8,504 nucleotides of DNA from Pseudomonadota bacterium (GTDB lineage: Bacteria > Pseudomonadota > Alphaproteobacteria > Caulobacterales > Aquidulcibacteraceae), in contig JAEWNX010000233.1 in the NCBI GenBank assembly GCA_023461135.1, positions 1 through 8,504 of the forward strand, in the 5' to 3' direction. This document shows, piece after piece, positions 1 through 6,556 of the stretch (position 1 is its first letter; the number at the start of each line of letters is the position of its first letter). Under the pieces are notes generated by a model that was given only the letters and a program-made list of their open reading frames with translations, made no database searches and was not told where the DNA came from. The position numbers and the translations under genes were made by a program.

Positions 1-743
1 CCGGCCATCACGTTGAGATAATAGAGATCGTAGCCGTGCGGCGCGCCGACGGGATGGTAGCCGCGCGGCACGAGCACGACGTCGCCATTCTCCACGCACA
101 CAGTTTCGTCGAGCGAACGGTCATCGGTGTACACGCGCTGAAACGCGAAGCCCTGCTCTGGATTGAGCTTGTGATAGTAGATTTCCTCGAGTGCGGACTC
201 TTCCGGCGGCGCGAGGCGATCGTGCTTGTGCGGCGGATAGGACGACCAGTGACCGCCCGGGGTAATGACTTCAGCGATCAATAGGCTGTCGGCGCGTTCG
301 CTCTCCGGCAGGATATTACGCACGTAGCGCGTGTTCGTCCCTTCCCCACGCGTCTCTTTGGAGATGCGGTCGGAAGAGATGAGCCGCGCTTCGCCACCAC
401 CGTCGCTTGGCCCCGTGCCGATGGCAATTTCTACCGCGGTGCGCGCAGTGATTTCGTAGCTCTTGCCGGCGGGGGCATAGATTGCGGCAGGCGAGGCGTC
501 TTCGAACACGCTCATCCGGCCGCCGATGTTTTCGAAGCGCTGGCCGGCGACATCCACATCGCAACGGCCGGTGAGCACGACGAGGCACGCTTCACGACCT
601 GGCTCGCCCCCACTCGCCTTCTCGCCAGGTTCGAGCTTCAGCACTTTGAAGCCGACGTAAGTCCACCCGGCGCTTTGCGGCGTCACCTCGAGAACCGCGC
701 CGCTATTGTCTCGCGGTTTTGGTCTCACGCGCAGATCGGGCAT
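1..743 (-). CDS. iolB: 5-deoxy-glucuronate isomerase IolB, 3'-partial
   Basis: IolB is a cytoplasmic cupin-fold enzyme that isomerises 5-deoxy-D-glucuronate to 5-dehydro-2-deoxy-D-gluconate, between IolD and IolC. I translated this frame by hand. It starts MPDLRVRPKPRD at the ATG at 743 and stays open for 247 full codons to the window edge. IolB proteins are usually near 270 residues, so about 20 C-terminal residues are missing. Family signatures are seen: a PPHKHD metal-site motif at about residues 170-175, EEIYYHK at about 186-192, PEQGFAFQRVYTDD at about 195-208, and VPRGYHP at about 225-231. The histidines and glutamate of these motifs are the expected metal ligands. The start is set by a GGAG six bases upstream, in the 10-base gap after iolE. 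Last gene of the iolCDEB run in this window. The identification is secure; only the C-terminus is unseen. Confidence 0.95.
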   Translation of the reverse strand, partial: MPDLRVRPKPRDNSGAVLEVTPQSAGWTYVGFKVLKLEPGEKASGGEPGREACLVVLTGRCDVDVAGQRFENIGGRMSVFEDASPAAIYAPAGKSYEITARTAVEIAIGTGPSDGGGEARLISSDRISKETRGEGTNTRYVRNILPESERADSLLIAEVITPGGHWSSYPPHKHDRLAPPEESALEEIYYHKLNPEQGFAFQRVYTDDRSLDETVCVENGDVVLVPRGYHPVGAPHGYDLYYLNVMA

Positions 744-749
744 TGCATG

Positions 750-753
750 CTCC
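750..753 (-). promoter_or_regulatory. ribosome binding site of iolB
   Basis: On the minus strand GGAG lies six bases before the iolB ATG and two bases from the end of the iolE TGA. It favours the ATG at 743 over another ATG five bases upstream, which is out of frame. It supports translation of iolB from the same messenger as iolE. Confidence 0.7.
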
Positions 754-1644
754 TCAGATCAGCCCGGCCGCGGCCGCTTCGCGCTTCAGCGTCGCGAGCC
801 CAAGCTGGCCATACTCGCGCGGATTCGCGAGCGCCGGGTCTTGCTCGGCCTCAACAATAATCCAACCGTCATAGCCGATCCGCTTCAACGCTTTCATGAC
901 AGCGCCAAAATCGATGCTGCCGTCGCCCGGCACGGTGAATATGCCCGCGAGCACCCCGTCGAGAAAGCTCTTGCCGCTGCGGCGCGCTTCGGCATGCAGG
1001 GCGCCCCGCACGTCTTTGCAGTGCACGTGGGCGATGCGTTCGGGATGACGCTCGATCGTCTCGATGGCTTTCACCCCGCCAAGCGCAGCGTGGCCGGTGT
1101 CGAGCGTGAAGCCAACGCTCGGCGACGTTGCGGCGATGAACGCGTCCATATCGGCCTGGTTCTCAACGACGGTGCCGAGATGGTGGTGGTACGCGAACTC
1201 AAGTCCCTGGCCCGCAATGTAGTCGGCCACACTGCTCATACGCTCGCCGAATTGCTTCCAGTCGCCACTTCTGAGGCGCGGCGCGCCTTCGAGCGGAACG
1301 CTTCTGTTGCTGTGGACCGCGTTGCTGGTCTCGGCGAACACGAACACCGCCGAGCCCATCGCCTTGAGCAGATTTAGATGATCCTGTAGCGCGGCAATCT
1401 CCGCGTCCGCGTCTTGCACCAACAGATTGCCGCTGTACCAGCCGCCGACGATATCGATGCCGAACGGCGCGATAGCAGCTTTCAGCGCGTTTGGCTCACG
1501 CGGAAACTTGCCGCCGAGCTCTACGCCTTCGAAGCCAATCTCCTTCGCTTCGCGAAGAATCGTCTCCAGCGACGTGTCGCCGCCAAGCTCGGGCATGTCG
1601 TCATTGGCCCACGCGATCGGGCTGACGCCGAAGCGAATGCTCAT
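754..1644 (-). CDS. iolE: Inosose dehydratase IolE
   Basis: IolE dehydrates 2-keto-myo-inositol (scyllo-inosose) to 3D-(3,5/4)-trihydroxycyclohexane-1,2-dione, the second step of inositol breakdown. It is a cytoplasmic xylose-isomerase-like TIM barrel using a divalent metal. The 296-residue product has the family's usual length. The N-terminus RFGVSPIAWANDDMPELGG is characteristic, followed by EGVELGGKFP (about 39-48). AYHHHLGTVVE (about 151-161), TLDTGHAALGG (about 180-190), HVHCKDVRG (about 206-214) and VEAEQDP (about 264-270) carry the likely metal and substrate residues, including Asp182, His208 and Glu267. The ATG at 1644 overlaps the iolD stop by four bases (ATGA), which fixes the start and suggests translational coupling. 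An AAAGG-type ribosome site lies within the last iolD codons. iolB follows after 10 bases. Confidence 0.95.
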   Translation of the reverse strand: MSIRFGVSPIAWANDDMPELGGDTSLETILREAKEIGFEGVELGGKFPREPNALKAAIAPFGIDIVGGWYSGNLLVQDADAEIAALQDHLNLLKAMGSAVFVFAETSNAVHSNRSVPLEGAPRLRSGDWKQFGERMSSVADYIAGQGLEFAYHHHLGTVVENQADMDAFIAATSPSVGFTLDTGHAALGGVKAIETIERHPERIAHVHCKDVRGALHAEARRSGKSFLDGVLAGIFTVPGDGSIDFGAVMKALKRIGYDGWIIVEAEQDPALANPREYGQLGLATLKREAAAAGLI

Positions 1645-3491
1645 GTCTTGCGGCCTTTCGGAGCGAGCTTGTCTTCATAAGCCGCGCGCGCGTCGCGCAC
1701 CGCGGTGCGCTCGGACACTTCCGGCACAGCCACATCCCACCACCAGCCGCCGGCTTCGGTTGTTTTCATCGGATCGGTATCGATGACGATGACGCTGGTG
1801 CGATCCGCCTTGTTGGCGCGCGCGAGGGCCTGCTCCAGCGCGGCAATGCTGTCAGCCTTCTCCGCGATCGCTCCCAGGCTGGCGGCGTGCGCGACGAAAT
1901 CGATGTCCGGGAGCGTCTCATGCTCGGCGTCAGCCAGCAGGTTGCTAAAGGACTCCGAGCCGGTCGAACGCTGCAGCCGATTGATGCAGCCGAAGCCGCG
2001 ATTATCGAGGACCACGATCGTGAGCTTCTTGCCCAACATCACGGATGTCGCGATCTCCGAGTTCATCATCAGGTACGAACCGTCGCCGACCATCACGAAG
2101 ACATCGCGATCCGGCGCAGCCATCTTCACGCCAATACCGCCGGCAATCTCATAGCCCATGCACGAATAGCCGTATTCGAGGTGGTATCCGCCAGGTTTCG
2201 CCGTGCGCCACAGCTTGTGCAGCTCGCCAGGCAACCCGCCCGCGGCGCAAACGACGACGGCATTCTCGCTTGCAGCGCGTTGTACCGCACCGATGACTTG
2301 CGCATCGCTCGGTTTGTCTTGCCCTTTCGGCGCGCCGGCGGCGATGTCGACTGCTTTGGTCCAAGCCTTCACGCGCTGCGTGTTCGCTTCGCGCCAAGCC
2401 GCCGGCGCTTGCCAGCCTTCGAGCTTGGCCTGCAGCGCTTCAAGCACAACGCTTGCATCGCCAATCACCGAGATAGCGCCGTGCTTCGCCGCATCGTGAG
2501 GCGCGACGTTGACTTGGACGATCGTGCAGCCGTCGCGCTCGAACAGCGTCCGCGATCCGGTGGTGAAATCCTGCAGACGGGTTCCGATGGCGACGACAAC
2601 ATCGGCCTCTGCCGCAGCATCGTTCGCGGCGCTCGCGCCGGTGACGCCGATCGAACCCAGCGCGCTGCTGTGATCCCACACAAGCGCGCCCTTCCCCGCT
2701 TGGGTTTCGGCAACTGGCAGGCCCGTTCGCTCTGCAAGGCATGCAAGCGTTGCCTCGGCGCCCGAGTAAAGTACCCCGCCGCCCGCGATCACCAGTGGCG
2801 CCTTTGCCTTGCGCAAGAGCGCGGCGAGCGCATCGATGTCTCGCGCCTCAGGTTGCGGTTTGCGAATGCGCCAAACACGTTTTTCGAAAAACCCGCGAGG
2901 AAAGTCGAATGCTTCAGCCTGCACGTCCTGGCAGAAGGCTAGCGTCGCCGGCCCGCAATTGGCCGGATCGAGCAACGTAGTCATCACGCGCGGCAACGCA
3001 TCCAGCAATTGCTCCGGTCGCGTGATGCGATCGAAATAGCGCGACACCGGCCGAAAGCAGTCGTTGGCCGACACCGTGCCATCGCCGAAATCCTCCACTT
3101 GCTGCAGAACGGGGTCGGGACGGCGCGAGGCATACACATCGCCCGGCATCAACAGCACGGGCAGGCGGTTGACATGCGCGACCGCCGCAGCCGTCACCAT
3201 ATTGGTCGCGCCAGGGCCGATGGAAGTTGTGCAGATCATTGCACGGCGGCGGCGCATCTGCTTGGCGTAAGCGATCGCGGCATGGGCCATCGCTTGTTCG
3301 TTGTGCGCGCGATAAGTGGGCAGTGTTTCGCGCGCGGCGTAGAGCGCCTCACCTAGCCCAGCAACATTGCCGTGGCCGAAAATCGCCCACGCGCCTGCGA
3401 AGTATCGAACCTCGCCGCCGTACAGCTCAATGTACTGGTTCGCAAGATAGCGCACCGCGGCTTGCGCGGCGGTCAGACGCAACGTGCTCAT
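1641..3491 (-). CDS. iolD: 3D-(3,5/4)-trihydroxycyclohexane-1,2-dione hydrolase IolD
   Basis: IolD is a thiamine-diphosphate enzyme that hydrolytically opens the cyclohexanedione ring to give 5-deoxy-D-glucuronate. The product is 616 residues, typical of IolD. It has the three-domain layout of acetolactate-synthase-like enzymes: pyrimidine-binding domain (about 1-190), central Rossmann-like domain (about 225-365) and pyrophosphate-binding domain (about 400-575). YRAHNEQAMAHAA near residue 65 carries the likely cofactor-activating glutamate, followed by TTSIGPGATN. The ThDP motif is GDG at 469-471, then 25 residues, then Asn497. The open frame extends 12 codons upstream to 3527, but I chose the ATG at 3491. 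It overlaps the iolC stop as ATGA and gives the usual N-terminus MSTLRLTAAQAAVRYL. The stop overlaps the iolE start in the same way. Confidence 0.96.
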   Translation of the reverse strand: MSTLRLTAAQAAVRYLANQYIELYGGEVRYFAGAWAIFGHGNVAGLGEALYAARETLPTYRAHNEQAMAHAAIAYAKQMRRRRAMICTTSIGPGATNMVTAAAVAHVNRLPVLLMPGDVYASRRPDPVLQQVEDFGDGTVSANDCFRPVSRYFDRITRPEQLLDALPRVMTTLLDPANCGPATLAFCQDVQAEAFDFPRGFFEKRVWRIRKPQPEARDIDALAALLRKAKAPLVIAGGGVLYSGAEATLACLAERTGLPVAETQAGKGALVWDHSSALGSIGVTGASAANDAAAEADVVVAIGTRLQDFTTGSRTLFERDGCTIVQVNVAPHDAAKHGAISVIGDASVVLEALQAKLEGWQAPAAWREANTQRVKAWTKAVDIAAGAPKGQDKPSDAQVIGAVQRAASENAVVVCAAGGLPGELHKLWRTAKPGGYHLEYGYSCMGYEIAGGIGVKMAAPDRDVFVMVGDGSYLMMNSEIATSVMLGKKLTIVVLDNRGFGCINRLQRSTGSESFSNLLADAEHETLPDIDFVAHAASLGAIAEKADSIAALEQALARANKADRTSVIVIDTDPMKTTEAGGWWWDVAVPEVSERTAVRDARAAYEDKLAPKGRKT

Positions 3492-5416
3492 GCCGATCTC
3501 GTATGCGCTTTGCGGGCGCGGCGCCATGCGTCGACCAACTCGGAGAGATTTGCCGCAAGCGAGTCGATCGCTGCCGCGTCATCTATCTCGCCCCTGAACC
3601 ATCGCTCCGCCGCGCCATTGAAGATCGTGCGGCCCACCGCGAAGCCTTTAACGACGCCACACCGGGCGGCGGGCCCGAACGACTGAATAAGTTCACTCTG
3701 CGGCGCGGAAAGGCCCAGCACGACAACGCCGCGGCAATGCGGATCGTTCGCCGCGATCGTGCGCTCGATATGCGCCCAGGTTTCGGCGTCGCCGGCGGGC
3801 TCCAGCTTCCACCAGTCCGGCTTGACCCCCAGATCGTAGAAACGCTGCAAAACACGAGCGGCAGTGTCGTGCTTCACCGGCCCATTCTTCGACGCGATGA
3901 TCTCGATCAGCAATTCATGGCGGGTGGCGCGGCAGGCATCGAACAGACGCAGCGCCTGGCGTTCTTGGCGCGCGCACAGATCTTCCGTATCGTCAGCGTG
4001 ATAGTGGAAGAGACACTTCACCACGTGGTTCAGCGGCCATTGCGCAATCTCCGCGCCGACATCTTTGAAGCCGGAGTCGAACTCCACGGGGACCGACTGC
4101 GGCAGCTCTATGGGCCGGCCGATCCAGTACGGATAATCCGCCGCCGCCTCGAGCGCGCGCATGCCATGCCGGCCGTCGAGTAGCACGCCAAAGCGCGGAT
4201 TGCCTTTCGCCACTTTATCGACGGCGCGTAGCGCCAAGGTCTTGAATGTCGCGATGCGGTCATCACCCGCGCTTGACGCCCGCGCGAGGTCCTCGAATTG
4301 CGTGCGGTGGTCCATCGCCAGCACGGTGAGTTCGTCGTAGTCGACGCGACGCGTGCCGGCCCAGTGCAGGTGCTCGAGCGTCTTATCTTCGCGAAGCCGA
4401 TGCGGACGCTGCTTTTGAGCCAGGAAGTATTCCATCTCTTCCCAAGTGGGCATCGCCGGCGCGCAGCCGTGACGCGATACGACAATCGCGCCCGCCGCGT
4501 TCGCGAGCGTGCAGCATCGCTCGGTGCTCTCGCTTCGCAGCCAGCCGCGGAGAAAGCCGGCCATGAACGCGTCTCCGGCTCCCAGCACGTTGTATACCTC
4601 GACAGGAAACCCGCCGACGACGAGGCCCTCTTCAACGGCGTCGGGGATAGCGCCCTCGAACGCCGCGCAACCCTGCGCGCCGAGTTTCAGGATGATCAGC
4701 GCGTCGCTCTTGGCGCGGATCGCGCGGAGTGCGCCGATCGTGTCGGCGGCGCCCCCGAGGATGCGGATTTCCTCGTCCGTGCCGACGATCAGATCGCATT
4801 CGGCGGCGATCGCTTGCAGTTCGCGTGTTACGACGTCGCTAGCGACGAAGCGGTTCTCGCCCATGTCGCGCGCTTCGAGGCCCCACAACACGGGCCGATA
4901 GTCGATATCGAACACCACTTTGCGGCCTGCGGCTTTCGCCACCGCAATCGCGCGCTTGCTTGCCGCGCGCACATGCGGCTGTGACAGATGCGTGCCGTTG
5001 ACCAACACGGCAGAGGCCGAGCGGATGTACTCCGCGTCGATGTCAGCTTCACTGAGCGCCATGTCGGCGCAATCTTCGCGATAGAAAATAAGCGGAAAGG
5101 TCTCGCGGTCGCGAATGCCGAGGATGACCAGCGCCGTGAGGCGTGCGAAGTCGCTGATCACGCCGCGCACATCGACCCCATCGCGCTCGAGCTCTTCGCG
5201 GATGAAGCGGCCCATGTGATCGGCGCCGACGCGGGTAATGAGGCCCGTTCTCAAACCAAGCCGCGATGCGCCGATCGCCGTGTTGGTGGGACTGCCGCCT
5301 ACATATTTGGCGAAGCTGCCCATGTCTTCGAGGCGGCCGCCGATTTGCTGGCCGTAGAGATCGACGGACGAGCGGCCGATCGCGATCAGATCAAGCGTGT
5401 GCTCTCGCCGCGCCAT
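3488..5416 (-). CDS. iolC: IolC fusion: 5-dehydro-2-deoxygluconokinase plus DUF2090 aldolase domain
   Basis: The N-terminal half is a PfkB/ribokinase-type kinase that phosphorylates 5-dehydro-2-deoxygluconate. It shows LDLIAIGRSSVDLYGQQ near the start, KYVGGSPTNTAIGASRLG (about 37-54) and the catalytic NVLGAGDAFMAGF motif with Asp282. From about residue 345 a DUF2090 domain follows, with AMDHR, VLLDGRHG, VVKCLFHYHADD, IEIIASKNG, PDWWKLEP and VKGFAVGRTIF in order. In proteobacteria this domain is taken to act as the 5-dehydro-2-deoxyphosphogluconate aldolase, replacing separate IolJ. The lysine in VVKCLFHYHADD (about 467) is a candidate Schiff-base residue by resemblance to LacD-type class I aldolases; this is inference. 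The product is 642 residues. The frame is open to a GTG at 5449, but the ATG at 5416 matches the family N-terminus. Neither start has an ideal ribosome site; a GGAGG lies rather far upstream. iolD follows by ATGA overlap. Confidence 0.95.
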   Translation of the reverse strand: MARREHTLDLIAIGRSSVDLYGQQIGGRLEDMGSFAKYVGGSPTNTAIGASRLGLRTGLITRVGADHMGRFIREELERDGVDVRGVISDFARLTALVILGIRDRETFPLIFYREDCADMALSEADIDAEYIRSASAVLVNGTHLSQPHVRAASKRAIAVAKAAGRKVVFDIDYRPVLWGLEARDMGENRFVASDVVTRELQAIAAECDLIVGTDEEIRILGGAADTIGALRAIRAKSDALIILKLGAQGCAAFEGAIPDAVEEGLVVGGFPVEVYNVLGAGDAFMAGFLRGWLRSESTERCCTLANAAGAIVVSRHGCAPAMPTWEEMEYFLAQKQRPHRLREDKTLEHLHWAGTRRVDYDELTVLAMDHRTQFEDLARASSAGDDRIATFKTLALRAVDKVAKGNPRFGVLLDGRHGMRALEAAADYPYWIGRPIELPQSVPVEFDSGFKDVGAEIAQWPLNHVVKCLFHYHADDTEDLCARQERQALRLFDACRATRHELLIEIIASKNGPVKHDTAARVLQRFYDLGVKPDWWKLEPAGDAETWAHIERTIAANDPHCRGVVVLGLSAPQSELIQSFGPAARCGVVKGFAVGRTIFNGAAERWFRGEIDDAAAIDSLAANLSELVDAWRRARKAHTRSA

Positions 5417-5468
5417 CGGATTCGTCCACGCCTCCGGGGCCGCGCGCACGGGTGTCGCGGCGGCATTT

Positions 5469-5482
5469 GTAATGCTTATTCC
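5469..5482 (-). promoter_or_regulatory. weak candidate IolR operator, iolC-proximal
   Basis: On the minus strand this reads GGAATAAGCATTAC, i.e. GGAA-N6-TTAC. It keeps the GGAA half and the following ATT of the better copies at 6439 and 6499 but loses the TTCTG end. It lies one base from the next candidate and close to the transcription start expected from the predicted iolC promoter. On its own it would be unremarkable; it is listed because of its position. Confidence 0.3.
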
Positions 5483-5483
5483 A

Positions 5484-5498
5484 TGACGTTCTATTCTG
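5484..5498 (+). promoter_or_regulatory. candidate IolR operator overlapping the iolC -10 element
   Basis: The plus strand reads TGACGTTCTATTCTG. Aligned with the two copies in the iolR/iolG region (each written as GGAA-N6-TTCTG on the minus strand), nine of fifteen columns are identical in all three, including the whole ATTCTG end. It covers the predicted -10 hexamer of the iolC promoter, a position suited to repression by IolR. Confidence 0.45.
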
Positions 5499-5516
5499 CA
5501 ACATTCGTTTCATCAA
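5488..5516 (-). promoter_or_regulatory. predicted iolCDEB promoter
   Basis: In the 107-base gap between iolR and iolC, the minus strand has TTGATG (5516-5511), a 17-base spacer and TAGAAC (5493-5488). Each hexamer matches four of six sigma70-type consensus positions. The start of transcription would fall near 5480, giving a leader of about 65 bases before the iolC ATG. The gap has no visible hairpin terminator, so iolR transcripts may also read into iolC. Confidence 0.4.
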
Positions 5517-5523
5517 ACTTCTG

Positions 5524-6414
5524 CTAGGCGCGGCGGCGCTTGGCAGGCGCGGATTTCCGGGACTTTTCCTGCGCCTGCGAGACCTCAAACGCATAGGAAA
5601 TGACCAGCGCCTGAGCGAGGCACATGGTGGCGGCCAGCGAGCGGAACTTGCGGATCTCCGCTTCCTTGACCTGCAGCGCCAGTGTGGCCGGTTTGGCCGT
5701 AGGGCTGACGAGCGAGTCGCTGATGGAAAGCACCGCTGCGTCGTGCGCGATGGCGGTTTGCACGGCCTGGATCGTCTCTTCGGCGTAAGGATGAAAGCTG
5801 ATGTCGATCAGCAGATCGTCCGGACCGATGGTCTGGATTTGCTGGCGCGTCAGCCCGCCGACGCCATCGACGAATACGGTGCGCTTGTTGAGCTGCTGCA
5901 GGGAATACGCGAGATAGCTGGAGACCGGCAGCGAACGGCGAAAACCCACCACGTAGACAGTCTCAGCGTCAGCGATGAGATCGACAGCGGTGCGCAGATC
6001 CTCCGCGTCCACCAGCTCACGCAGATTGTTGAGCGCCAGCACATTGCCTTCGACAAATTCCGCGAGCACGTCAGCCGGGCGCCCGCCCTTGCGCGCGACG
6101 GCGTTTTCGGTGAACTGCCGCACCCGTTCGCCGTAACCAAGCACCGCGCTGCCTGCGATCAGGCCATCGCGGATCACCTTCTGCATCTGACTGGCGCTCT
6201 CGAAGCCGATCGCTTTGGCAAAGCGCACAATGGCCGACGGCTGCACGCCTGCCCGTTCGCCGATCACGGCCAGCGTCTCAAGCGCAATCGCGTTGGGCTC
6301 GTCCAGCACGTAGCGGGCGATTTGCTGGAGGCGTTTGCTCAAATCCTCATAGCGGTCGAGAATGGCCGCGCGCAGCTCTTCGCTGGTCTGGGGCGGGCGT
6401 GCGGCGCTCGACAT
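5524..6414 (-). CDS. iolR: RpiR-family transcriptional regulator of inositol catabolism (IolR-like)
   Basis: A 296-residue RpiR-type regulator. The N-terminal domain (about 10-85) has a helix-turn-helix in ALETLAVIGERAGVQPSAIV followed by RFAKAIGF, the typical RpiR signature. The C-terminal SIS domain (about 140-265, with VYVVGFRRS, DDLLIDISFHPY and AVLSISDS) normally binds a phosphosugar. Here the likely ligand is the phosphorylated IolC product, by analogy with other inositol regulators; this is inference. The tail is basic (KSRKSAPAKRRRA). The frame is open to a TTG at 6468, but I chose the ATG at 6414 because a GGAG lies five bases upstream. Position upstream of iolCDEB and divergent from iolG matches rhizobial iolRCDEB clusters, where IolR is a repressor. 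It probably represses both its own transcript and iolG through the shared elements in the intergenic region. Confidence 0.92.
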   Translation of the reverse strand: MSSAARPPQTSEELRAAILDRYEDLSKRLQQIARYVLDEPNAIALETLAVIGERAGVQPSAIVRFAKAIGFESASQMQKVIRDGLIAGSAVLGYGERVRQFTENAVARKGGRPADVLAEFVEGNVLALNNLRELVDAEDLRTAVDLIADAETVYVVGFRRSLPVSSYLAYSLQQLNKRTVFVDGVGGLTRQQIQTIGPDDLLIDISFHPYAEETIQAVQTAIAHDAAVLSISDSLVSPTAKPATLALQVKEAEIRKFRSLAATMCLAQALVISYAFEVSQAQEKSRKSAPAKRRRA

Positions 6415-6419
6415 GGAGG

Positions 6420-6423
6420 CTCC
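6420..6423 (-). promoter_or_regulatory. ribosome binding site deciding the iolR start
   Basis: On the minus strand GGAG sits five bases before the ATG at 6414. The alternative in-frame TTG at 6468 has no such site and would place the candidate operator inside coding sequence, so the ATG is preferred. Confidence 0.65.
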
Positions 6424-6438
6424 GGCGGCGGAAAGTCG

Positions 6439-6453
6439 CAGAATATATTTTCC
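6439..6453 (-). promoter_or_regulatory. candidate IolR operator, iolR-proximal
   Basis: The minus strand reads GGAAAATATATTCTG, of the form GGAA-N6-TTCTG. This is one base from a GGAA-N6-TTCC palindrome, which from memory is the type described for the Sinorhizobium meliloti inositol regulator. It covers the predicted -10 region of iolR. A second copy lies exactly 60 bases away at 6499. Confidence 0.55.
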
Positions 6454-6468
6454 GTGTGTGGAACGCAA
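6440..6468 (-). promoter_or_regulatory. predicted iolR promoter
   Basis: The minus strand has TTGCGT (6468-6463), 17 bases, then TATTCT (6445-6440). An overlapping TATATT (6447-6442) is a better -10 but leaves only 15 bases of spacing. Either choice puts the -10 inside the candidate operator at 6439-6453, which would give autoregulation. The short leader then reaches the iolR ribosome site. Confidence 0.4.
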
Positions 6469-6479
6469 CGAACAGCACG

Positions 6480-6493
6480 GGCAAGCACTTGCC
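6480..6493. repeat. perfect 6+2+6 palindrome between the two operators
   Basis: GGCAAG, CA, CTTGCC forms a perfect inverted repeat lying between the two GGAA-N6-TTCTG copies. Its right arm overlaps the predicted -35 (TTGCCA) of iolG. It does not resemble the IolR-type element. A two-base centre is too tight for a hairpin loop, so it looks more like a binding site for a second dimeric regulator. The protein that would bind it is not identifiable from this window. Confidence 0.5.
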
Positions 6494-6518
6494 AGTTTCA
6501 GAATTTACGTTCCATAAG
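6489..6518 (+). promoter_or_regulatory. predicted iolG promoter
   Basis: TTGCCA (6489-6494) is followed by an 18-base spacer and CATAAG (6513-6518), four of six matches in each hexamer. The candidate operator at 6499-6513 fills most of the spacer and touches the -10. A bound repressor there would exclude RNA polymerase. The leader to the ATG at 6557 would be about 30 bases. Confidence 0.45.
6499..6513 (-). promoter_or_regulatory. candidate IolR operator, iolG-proximal
   Basis: The minus strand reads GGAACGTAAATTCTG, again GGAA-N6-TTCTG, matching the copy at 6439-6453 in 12 of 15 positions. It lies within the spacer of the predicted iolG promoter. The two copies have the same orientation and are 60 bases apart from start to start. 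Confidence 0.55.
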
Positions 6519-6543
6519 CGAGTAAAGCTGAAATAGGCGTTTC

Positions 6544-6549
6544 AAGGGG
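6544..6549 (+). promoter_or_regulatory. ribosome binding site of the first iolG
   Basis: AAGGGG lies seven bases before the ATG at 6557, fixing that start as the N-terminus of the first dehydrogenase. Confidence 0.65.
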
Positions 6550-6556
6550 CGAACCC

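Noticed and set aside
706..1377. Plus-strand open frame of 223 codons antisense to iolE
   Set aside because: It is a shadow of iolE with no ribosome site, promoter or domain.
1887..2942. Long plus-strand open frame (351 codons) antisense to iolD
   Set aside because: It lies wholly within iolD, is rich in Arg, Ala and His, and shows no recognisable domain. This is the usual shadow of GC-rich codon use on the opposite strand.
3492..3527. Upstream extension of iolD (12 extra codons)
   Set aside because: It would overlap iolC coding sequence by 40 bases, while the ATG in the ATGA junction gives the normal family N-terminus.
3227..4183. Plus-strand open frame of 318 codons across the iolC/iolD junction
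   Set aside because: Both genes underneath are full-length and convincingly conserved, and the antisense product has biased composition and no motif.
4298..4984. Plus-strand open frame of 228 codons antisense to the IolC kinase domain
   Set aside because: It is opposite the conserved PfkB region and has no recognisable fold or start signal.
5417..5449. GTG start adding 11 residues to IolC
   Set aside because: The added residues do not match the family N-terminus, and no ribosome site precedes the GTG. It is not fully excluded, because the ATG also has a poor site.
5504..5517. Small GTTT-ATC-AAAC-like dyad near the iolR stop as a terminator
   Set aside because: The stem is only about four A/T-rich base pairs and no T run follows, so it is too weak for a Rho-independent terminator.
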